Origin: Chloroflexota bacterium
GTDB lineage: Bacteria; Chloroflexota; Anaerolineae; Anaerolineales; Villigracilaceae
Direction of reading: 5' to 3'
NCBI GenBank assembly: GCA_023459215.1
Contig: JAEWVF010000051.1
Coordinates: 22,002-86,001, forward strand
Length of the DNA stretch: 64,000 nt
Positions 7,718 through 15,100 of this stretch are shown in pieces. Every line of letters starts with the position of its first letter. Position 1 is the first letter of the stretch. The notes under the pieces were generated by a model. That model was not told the origin of the DNA. It made no database searches and was given only the letters and a program-made list of their open reading frames with translations. A program made the position numbers and the translations under genes.

Positions 7718-9973
7718 TCATTCGCGGCTCCCATGCGCCATATTCCGCGGTTCGACGGGAAATTCGATAACTCTCTGGCACCCGGCGTTGGTGGAAAAGC
7801 ATGCGCTATTGTACTCTGCTTGCTTTTGAAACACAGGCTGATTGGAGGCTGTCTCGCACTTCAATGCTCGCACCAATGGCTCCAGGATGGTCAGCGCCGC
7901 ACGTTGCAATAGTTTTGAATATCGGGCTATATCCAGGGTTTTCTGATCGAATGGGCTGGCCCCCTGGACCCAGACACCCGGTCGACCCAGTATGTAAATA
8001 AACTGAACCGTCTGGCCAGGCGCAACGGCTTTACCCATTTCCACCAATTGCAGGGCGGCCCTGGCTGCCGGGGATGGAGACTTGTAGGCTTCAACTTCCC
8101 GGCTCAGGCGCTGGGTGATGAGCAAGTCTTCCACTGGCACGCGCCCGGCGCGCAAATCGCGTTTGGCCTGCGCTACAATTTCGCACGCTTGCGAGATGTA
8201 TGTCTGGACTTGCACCAGGGTTTTGGCTTGAGCCAGGCATTGTAAGACCGCCAATTGGGTCTTGGCCACCCAGGGCGGGGTGTCGTGGCGGCGCAATTCG
8301 ATACCGCGATATTTGATTTCTCCATCCCTTCGACCATGCTCAGGGCAGGCCTGAAACACGCCGAAATAACGGTTCGGGACCGGGATGCGGGCATCACGCT
8401 TTGATGGCAGGAAAGCCACCCAGCGGTAGACGCCTTCCAAGGCGATCGGTATGCCGGTCTGGCTTTCGATGGCGGCCAGCAAAGGTGCAAAATCGGCGGC
8501 AGCCTGGCAGCCAGGTTTCTGGACGAACAGGCAGTCAATGTACATGTGGATGACTTCAAACCCGGATGCCTCGGCCACTTCCTTGGCCTGCAGGAGCAAC
8601 TCCCGGCTGATGGAGGTCACGGCTTCGTGAGATTCGATTTTTCCAAAGCGGGCATTCTTGTACCCCAGGTAGCCAAAACACACCACCAGCAGCCACTTGA
8701 GCGCGGCGGCGCGCGCTTTGAGCGCCTTTGCCCGGCAGTCGCGTGGGTTTAATTCGGAAAGCCTGCGTTTGAGCGCCAGGCGCTTTTCGAGCAGCGGGCG
8801 CAGGGTTTGAGGAACTAATCCATCCGGGGCGTTTTTCTTTCCGGTTGTTTCTGGCGAAATATTCGAGTTCACCATGATTGAAGGGTACATGGAAGCGAAA
8901 TCAATTTGCGCGACATGCTCGTGGACGCCAATCAGCGGCTGGTAGATCATCCCGCCTTTGTCGGCGCGGATCAGCTCATCCAGGGTTTTGGCGCTTTCGG
9001 CCTGCTGCTTGACCACCGGCACCAGCACACCGGTTTTCAGGGCGGTCAGTATTTGCATGGCAGTGATCCCTGCTCCCGGCGACTTGCGTGCCATCTCCTG
9101 TACGCCCAAACCAGTCACGCGCGCCTGTTCTAATACCCCTTCCAATCCATATTCATTGAACAACATCGCGTTCTTCCGGTCGATATGCCAGCGTCCAAAG
9201 AGATGCACCTGCGCCCCGCGATAAACTACCTGGCCGTAGGCGAAGTAGCTGTCGGCTTTGCGGGTCAACACTTTCCTGGCCGAGTCGCGGTTGGAGTTGA
9301 AGGTCAGTTTGGGTAAGAGCCAGGTGTCGCCGTAATCAGTCAGGAGCAGATCGGGGTTGTATTGCTGGAGAACCGCTTTCAATGCAATCTCGAAGGCGCG
9401 GCAGGGTGCCAGGTTGAGAAAGTAATCCACCTTGCCATACCGCACCCGCACTTTTCCTGGTGTGCGTAAGGCCGGATCGACATCCGGGCTGAGTTCCAAA
9501 ATCCGCAGCGGGAGCGGTTCCGGATCAAGTTCCCAGGGCGAGTCGAGGGCTTCGATGGCGGTGACACAGGCTCCAACTGAGTTAACCCGGCAGCGTCCCA
9601 ATAGGCCGACCTTCGTCCGGGCGGCGAAACGCAGCGGGAGCGGGATGTCCGCATCGTAATAATCCAGCGCTGGAAACGCTGCCGAGAGTTCGGCAAAGAG
9701 TCCCGGCAAATCCGCTGGCCGGGAAACCGTGACCGCCAGCGCTTCCCTATCACCGGTGAACAGATCGCGGCGCGTTTCACGGGCCAGGGAGACATTCTTA
9801 TCTTGCAAGAAACGCCAGGCCTGGCGCAAAACAGAAAATTCCCCGGCGGCGTAGAAAGTGACGGGGAAATCCATGCGCAGGGGGAGGCGATCGCCCGTGT
9901 CAGCCAGCAGCCAGAGTACCAGGCCGGTTTCATCGGGATATAAGTCAATCAACCAGCCGGTGGTCTGTGCCAT
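7718..9973 (-). CDS. Family-B DNA polymerase homologue with degenerate motif C
   Basis: A 751-residue protein with the palm signature of family-B polymerases: motif A at residues 358-367 (DFASMYPSIM) and motif B near 426-438 (Lys426 then GYLGYKNARFG). Motif C reads YIDCLFV (478-484) instead of the usual YxDTDS, so the second carboxylate is Leu482. The exonuclease region also looks eroded: Exo I reads RILELSPDV and Exo II lacks its NxxxFD pattern. Residues about 540-549 (QACPEHGRRD) are encoded by a dispersed repeat. It overlaps the upstream small gene by 29 bases. It may be a catalytically impaired, structural polymerase, or a subfamily using another acid; both are inference. Confidence 0.82.
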   Translation of the reverse strand: MAQTTGWLIDLYPDETGLVLWLLADTGDRLPLRMDFPVTFYAAGEFSVLRQAWRFLQDKNVSLARETRRDLFTGDREALAVTVSRPADLPGLFAELSAAFPALDYYDADIPLPLRFAARTKVGLLGRCRVNSVGACVTAIEALDSPWELDPEPLPLRILELSPDVDPALRTPGKVRVRYGKVDYFLNLAPCRAFEIALKAVLQQYNPDLLLTDYGDTWLLPKLTFNSNRDSARKVLTRKADSYFAYGQVVYRGAQVHLFGRWHIDRKNAMLFNEYGLEGVLEQARVTGLGVQEMARKSPGAGITAMQILTALKTGVLVPVVKQQAESAKTLDELIRADKGGMIYQPLIGVHEHVAQIDFASMYPSIMVNSNISPETTGKKNAPDGLVPQTLRPLLEKRLALKRRLSELNPRDCRAKALKARAAALKWLLVVCFGYLGYKNARFGKIESHEAVTSISRELLLQAKEVAEASGFEVIHMYIDCLFVQKPGCQAAADFAPLLAAIESQTGIPIALEGVYRWVAFLPSKRDARIPVPNRYFGVFQACPEHGRRDGEIKYRGIELRRHDTPPWVAKTQLAVLQCLAQAKTLVQVQTYISQACEIVAQAKRDLRAGRVPVEDLLITQRLSREVEAYKSPSPAARAALQLVEMGKAVAPGQTVQFIYILGRPGVWVQGASPFDQKTLDIARYSKLLQRAALTILEPLVRALKCETASNQPVFQKQAEYNSACFSTNAGCQRVIEFPVEPRNMAHGSRE
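8326..8349 (-). repeat. Dispersed CCCTTCGAC...GCTCAGGGCAGG repeat inside the polymerase-like gene
   Basis: A 24-base copy of a repeat that also occurs at 45107, 45611 and 51208, and in diverged form at 49301 and 50977. It is read in frame on the minus strand as CPEHGRR and does not break the gene. Confidence 0.8.
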
Positions 9974-10223
9974 TCGTCAGGACATCCACTTTCTGGCGCA
10001 GGATGGCGATCTCCCTGGCCTGTTCGAGCAGGATCGCCAGCAGGGCGGCCTCGAAAGGCAGGAGCGCATCGGTCTGGCTGATGGCGGCGGTGTGCCGGCG
10101 CGCAGCGGCGAACAAACCATCGAAAATGTACTGGTCGCTCTTGCGCAGCGTGCGGCGGAAGCGCGCCAGGGCGGCTTCGGTATCGGTCAGCTGTTGGGTG
10201 AGGGTGGGAAGGGTGCGGCCCAT
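9945..10223 (-). CDS. Small conserved-looking protein of the polB-like operon
   Basis: A 92-residue, largely helical protein (MGRTLPTLTQQLTDTEAAL, then RRTLRKSDQYIFDGLFAAAR and LLAILLEQAREIAILRQKV). I do not recognise the family. ATG 10223 is chosen because the longer frame to 10337 runs through the end of the upstream gene. It sits 19 bases after the RecA-like gene and overlaps the polymerase-like start by 29 bases, so it is probably co-translated with both. A heptad-like C-terminus suggests an interaction role. Confidence 0.62.
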   Translation of the reverse strand: MGRTLPTLTQQLTDTEAALARFRRTLRKSDQYIFDGLFAAARRHTAAISQTDALLPFEAALLAILLEQAREIAILRQKVDVLTNGTDHRLVD

Positions 10224-10224
10224 G

Positions 10225-10256
10225 TCAGTTCCCAGTCTCCAGTTAGCAGTGATCAG
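10225..10256. repeat. Short CAGT-rich dispersed repeat between two operon genes
   Basis: The stretch of CAGTTCCCAGTCTCCAGTTAG type is built from degenerate CAGT/CCAGT units. It spans the intergenic gap and encodes the last residues (DHC) of the RecA-like gene. It resembles the simple intergenic repeats seen in many MAG-derived genomes. Confidence 0.5.
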
Positions 10257-10791
10257 CAAAAAGCGAGGGTTGAGTCTCAACAGGGGTGGAGATTTCCGGC
10301 ATGAGCAGCCGGTCGGCGCGGGCACAGACCATCTCAACCAGAAAGGCGCGTTCGGGGATAAGTGGCGGGGCGAGTGCGACCATCACGGGGGCTAACCGGC
10401 CCAGGCGCTCCACCTGGCGCAAACAGGCTTCCAGCAAGCGGCGGACTTCGTGGGCCGGAACATGGTCATCGTAGAAAGTGGCCAGCAGGTCGAGGATGAT
10501 GTACGGCTGCCGTAGCGACGGTGTGCCTTCGAGCAAGGCCAGCATTTGGTAGCAGGTAAAGGCGCGCCGGATGAAAATCCGTTGGGCGGCGCGGTTCACC
10601 TCCACCGTTTTCTGCCGCAAAAGCTGGGCAACCCGATAAGGCTGGAAGCGGTTGCCACCATCCAAAACAGTCACGGCATCTCGCAGGGCCAGTTCGGCGA
10701 TCAGGCGCGAGACGGGTTCACTCGCGGCAGATGTGGCGCAAACAACCAGTAAGGCGCCAGGGCGAAGGATGGGAAGAAGTTCCATGACCAC
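10243..10791 (-). CDS. RecA/Rad51-like protein without Walker A
   Basis: A 182-residue protein with the look of a RecA-fold core. A strand (GALLVVCATS) sits where the P-loop should be. VTVLDGGNRFQPYRVAQLL resembles the 'vld.enrF.p' region of KaiC/Rad51 proteins. A Walker B-like strand (PYIILDLLATFYDD) and the following helix and strand (LAPVMVALAP) are present. There is no GxxxxGK[ST]. The start is GTG 10791, or ATG 10785. It is the first gene of the operon with the polymerase-like protein, reminiscent of RecA-like partners of mutasome polymerases such as ImuA; that parallel is inference. Confidence 0.62.
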   Translation of the reverse strand: MVMELLPILRPGALLVVCATSAASEPVSRLIAELALRDAVTVLDGGNRFQPYRVAQLLRQKTVEVNRAAQRIFIRRAFTCYQMLALLEGTPSLRQPYIILDLLATFYDDHVPAHEVRRLLEACLRQVERLGRLAPVMVALAPPLIPERAFLVEMVCARADRLLMPEISTPVETQPSLFADHC

Positions 10792-10816
10792 AGCATAGCC
10801 GGGAATGAAAAAGAAA

Positions 10817-10838
10817 ACATCCCCTTGCCAGGGGATGT
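10817..10838 (-). terminator. Terminator of the minus-strand gene at 10912-11415
   Basis: ACATCCCC and GGGGATGT pair across a 6-base loop. Read on the minus strand the hairpin is followed by TTTTCTTTTTC. It separates the hypothetical gene from the RecA-like operon downstream. Confidence 0.75.
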
Positions 10839-10911
10839 ATGGGGGGATTTACGGGGTAGCCTTGTGGGGGGATGCAAATCTGGGGGTGAATGGTTGGGGA
10901 TGCACCGTATC

Positions 10912-11415
10912 TCAGCCTGATTTTCGATCCAAGAGCAGCCGAATCTGTGAAAGGTTCAGTTCACGCAAATCAGTTTCCCAATGTTGAGGCAGGAATCGCT
11001 CGCGCAAGAAGGTTTTGAAATCCTTCAGGAAATCCCTGACCAATTGTTTGCGCCGGAAAATCCCTTGCAAGAGCGTCGGTGTGTCCGAATTCGCCTCCAC
11101 ATTGTTCGTAATGCGTAACTCAACTCGATCGCCGGTAAGCGGGTTAACATGCAGGTAAACGTGAGGGCGGGTGGACACTTCACTCTGGATTTCCCAAACG
11201 GCTGGAAGCTGACCGGCGGCCAACTGTTCAAGCCACCGCACCATGCCATCCAATGGATCACAAACCTGAGACAGGTAAAGTGTCAACGGCTGTTTTTGCC
11301 CGGAAAGGTTAAGTTCCAAAACAATAACCCCAAAGGTATTGGAATCGAATTTTACCTTGAGAATCTGATACGGTTGAGTTTCATCGCTGGAGATGATTGA
11401 TGTTTGGGGATTCAT
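10912..11415 (-). CDS. Hypothetical protein
   Basis: A 167-residue soluble protein with no recognised domain. ATG 11415 is preferred over 11448 because GGAGTAGGA lies directly upstream. The sequence alternates beta strands (FGVIVLELNLSG, QPLTLYLSQV, PHVYLHVNPLTG) with a charged helical C-terminus (KQLVRDFLKDFKTFLRERFL). No signal peptide or membrane segment is seen. A good terminator follows it. It lies 72 bases downstream of the LuxR-type gene on the same strand and may be co-transcribed with it. Confidence 0.6.
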   Translation of the reverse strand: MNPQTSIISSDETQPYQILKVKFDSNTFGVIVLELNLSGQKQPLTLYLSQVCDPLDGMVRWLEQLAAGQLPAVWEIQSEVSTRPHVYLHVNPLTGDRVELRITNNVEANSDTPTLLQGIFRRKQLVRDFLKDFKTFLRERFLPQHWETDLRELNLSQIRLLLDRKSG

Positions 11416-11487
11416 TCCTACTCCGCTGGCCGAAACGTTATTTTCCAATTATACAAGCGCATGGAAAGTTTTGCTCGAAAAATAGGC

Positions 11488-11889
11488 TTACTCATAACGA
11501 CTGAAATCCCAGGCCGAGAGTAATACGCGTAAATCGGCTTTACTGTTGACATTGAATTTGATTTGAACATTGCGGGTATGGGTACGGACGGTTTCAACAG
11601 ACAGCCCCAAACGCGCAGCGATTTGCGGATTGGTATACCCCAGGCAAGTTAGCGCTGCAATCTGCTGTTCGCGCGGCGAGAGCGACTGCCAGCGCCGCCA
11701 CAGGTCGGCATCAAGTTGGCGCTGTGAAAGGGCTTCATTGACCAGGTCGGAGGCGATCTCATCGGGTAAAAGCTGTTCCTGTTCGGCCAGGGATTCGAGC
11801 CTGGATTGCAATGAGATATCCAACTCATATTTGCGCGGGCTGGGATCAGAAATCAATCCCAGACGTTCAAGCAGGCGACGAATAACCAT
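11488..11889 (-). CDS. LuxR-type (GerE) helix-turn-helix regulator
   Basis: A 133-residue protein. The N-terminal half is helical and of unknown fold. Residues 68-128 form a LuxR/GerE DNA-binding domain (LSPREQQIAALTCLGYTNPQ, IAARLGLSVETVRTHTRNVQ). There is no receiver or other sensory domain, so it is a short stand-alone regulator. It lies downstream of the two giant STAND genes on the same strand, separated by an aminotransferase relic and a strong hairpin. Whether it controls them is not shown. Confidence 0.85.
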   Translation of the reverse strand: MVIRRLLERLGLISDPSPRKYELDISLQSRLESLAEQEQLLPDEIASDLVNEALSQRQLDADLWRRWQSLSPREQQIAALTCLGYTNPQIAARLGLSVETVRTHTRNVQIKFNVNSKADLRVLLSAWDFSRYE

Positions 11890-11934
11890 GCCAACAAGAA
11901 TATCAGAACAAAAGTTCCATTATCGTTGCAAATG

Positions 11935-11980
11935 CACAACAAAAGCGATGCAGGGATGGTCTGGCATTGCTTTTGTTGTG
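11935..11980. repeat. Long hairpin between the LuxR gene and the STAND operon
   Basis: Two 17-base arms (CACAACAAAAGCGATGC and GCATTGCTTTTGTTGTG) pair with one mismatch across 12 bases. There is no clear T run on either strand, so it is either an atypical terminator for the STAND operon or a small palindromic repeat. Confidence 0.65.
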
Positions 11981-11983
11981 ATG

Positions 11984-12134
11984 AGTTTGGTGTAGCCAAG
12001 TTTCAGGCCTTCCCACTGGGCACGGCCATGCCGAGCAATTCGAGGCTCTCTCCATCGGAGGAGATGAACAGGCACTTGACGCTGAATTCGTAACGAGCAA
12101 AGTAGCGTTCGAGTTTGAAGGTTTGGATAGGCAT
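11984..12134 (-). pseudogene. Remnant of a PLP-dependent class I/II aminotransferase N-terminus
   Basis: ATG 12134 begins MPIQTFKLERYFARYEFSVK and continues to SSDGESLELLGMA. This matches the usual start of a subfamily of class I/II aminotransferases (ErYFa.yEF..k.ll.sSD.Esl...eLL). The frame then stops at 12003. In another frame the next residues read QWEGLKLGYTKL, corresponding to the 'W..L.LGYTe' segment that should follow. So a frameshift plus deletion has destroyed the gene and nothing remains after about 50 residues. It starts 4 bases after the CHAT-STAND stop codon. Confidence 0.6.
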
Positions 12135-12138
12135 GGGG

Positions 12139-15100
12139 TCAGGGGGTTGGAGTAGCGGTTGGCTCTGGCTCAATTGGCAAATTGGAACAAACTGCCTGGT
12201 ATGGCAGCGCATCGCCGATATATTGCTTCCATTCGGAGCGAGTCAGATTGCGGGTAACACGGGAACAGGCATCGGTAATCAAATCTTCAGGGCGCCATTG
12301 CCAAATATGCACAATACCATCATTGCCCCCTGAGACTACATATTGATCATAAGGATCAAATGCAACCGAATACACATAAGAATCATGCAATATGCGGGCA
12401 ATTTCTTGTCCAGATGATATATCCCATACACGGGCTGAACCCTGAAGACACGGTTGGTTACCTATTTGGTACTCACAGCCTCCGGATACAACATATTGGC
12501 TATCTGAACTGAATGCGACAGATTGTACATATGAATCATGTGTCATACGAGCTACTTCTTTGCCTGTGTTAATCTCCCACACCCTAGCCGTGTTATCCAT
12601 ACTTCCAGAAACCAAGTATTTGCTGTTAGGGCTGAAAGCGATGGATCTTACAACACCATTATGCAAAAAATTAGCAATTTCTTTTCCCGTTAGTGCATCC
12701 CATATTTTGACATACCTATCAACACTTCCTGAAGCTGCATATACCCCATCAGGGCTGAAAGCAACAATATTCACCATATTATTATGTGTTACTCGATTAA
12801 TTTCCTCTCCTGTAATGGCATCCCACACTCTGGCTGTGTTGTCCAGACTGCCCGAAATCACATATTTACCATTTGGGCTGAAAGCTACAGATGAAACAGA
12901 AGTATCGTGGCGCATACGGACAATTTCTTTTCCGGTAAATGCATTCCACACCCTAACTGCCCCGTCAGCGCCTCCTGATACAACATATTTTCCATTCAAA
13001 CTGAAGGCAACGGATGACACTATACCATCATGGGTTACGCGCGCAATTTCATTGCCTGTGTCAGCTTCCCATACACGAGCAGTTTTATCTTCACTCCCTG
13101 AAACAACATATTTACCATCAGGGCTAAAAGCTACAGATTCCACACCGCCATTATGTACCATTTGAGTGATTTCTGCTTTGTTGGCAACATCCCAAATACG
13201 AACAGAACCTTGGGCACAATCATCATAAGCATTCCGTTTTTCACATCCACCAGAAACCACATATTTCCCATCTGAACTAACAGCTACAGAACGTACCCGT
13301 TCAGCGTGACTCGATTGGGGCATTTTCTCCTGAGCTTCTAATTTCCACACGTATGCCGAGCCTTGTGTGCAAGAAAGAGATGGCCCCTGATCACACCCCC
13401 CTGATGCTACAAACTTTCCATCTGCACTAATGGCAACAGCTGACACCCCTTTACCATGGGTCACACGAATAACTTCTTTCTTGGTTGCGATATTCCATAC
13501 CCGGGCGGTTCCATCAGCACTTCCAGATACCACATGTTTACTATCGGAACTGAAGGCTACGGATTTAACTTGGTCGTCATGCACGAACCGAGCTAGTTCA
13601 TTTCCAGTGTCTATTCCCCAAACTCGAACTGTATTATCACCGCATCCAGAGACTAGCAATCGACCATCTGCGCTGAAAGCAACAGAATATATAGCATTAT
13701 CGTGTTTGATACTAATAATTTCTTTTCCTGTCAAAGCGTTCCACACTTTAACATTGCTCTGTCCACAAGCTGTTATCGCTCCTTCAAATTCGTCACACCC
13801 GCCTGATGCTACAAATTTTCCATCAGGACTAAAGATAACAAAATATACATGAGCACCGTGCACCATACGGGAAATTTCTTTGCCTGTCGCGGTTTCCCAT
13901 ACGCGAGCTGTTTTATCCCAGCCTCCCGAGATTGCGAGCTTGCCATCTGGGCTGAAAGCAACAGATGAGATATAACCATCGTGTGTCATGCGGGCGGTTT
14001 CCTTACCTGTTGCAACATCCCAAACACGGGCAGAGTGATCTTCGCTCCCCGACAATACATGCTGACCATCTGGGCTGAATGCAACAGTATCTACATACGA
14101 ATCATGACTCATGCAAACACTTTTCTTCCCTGATACGGCTTCCCATACGCAAACTGTAGTGCCACCGCCAGAAACCACATATTTACTATCGGAACTGAAC
14201 GCGACAGAATAAACATAGAAATCGTGTGGCATGTTGGCAAGCACTTGCCCCGTAGTAACGTCCCAAACACGTGCAATTCCTTGAACACAAACCCCAGATT
14301 CTAATTTAGCACAGCCCCCTGATACAACATACCTACCATCTGGACTAAAGGATATAGAAGTTATATCCGTATCTTTCATCATGCTGGCAATAGGATGTAT
14401 CAGTGTATTACTTTGTAAAATCTGTGCAGATTCATGTGTTGGGAATTTACGCATTGATTGAATCGCTAATAATACAGCGGTGAGTTGCTTTGAATTTTTC
14501 ACACTCAAGATATTCTGAGCCTGTGCACTTAATTGGCGAGCTAAAGCAATATCACGTTGCTCCTCTGCGTTTGCTTGAGCTGTAGCTCGGGCATTTGCCT
14601 CTCCAACAGCAGTTGCTTTTGCTGCGCTGGCTGTTGCCACTTGATAACCCAATTCTTTTGAATTCTCACTACTTGTCCAACCCCAGCCTGCCAGAACTGC
14701 CATGATTATAGTTAGCGCAGCCGAAATGCCGGTGATTGCATATCGTCTTCTTTTTGCGGCAGCCGCTTTCTCCATCTCCCTCAGCCCGATACACCCATTC
14801 AAATACGCCTGCTCGATTGGGTTCAGCCGGTAACGTGGATTTTTGCTCATTGCCAGCGCCAGCTCCAGCCTCGCGCCGCGGTGGTTGAGCAGGGATTCGT
14901 CGCGGTGGGCGTTGTCCCAACGGCGGGCGTCGTCGCTGATGCCTTCGCGCAGGCGCAGGTTGTCGCGGTCGTCGTTGAGCCAGGCACGCAGGCGCTCCCA
15001 GTGGCGGATGAGGGCTTCGTGGGCCACTTCCACTTCGTCGCCGGTGACGACCACCAGGCGGGCATCGGCCAGTTGTTTGATAAGCAAGGTTGTTGCGGCG

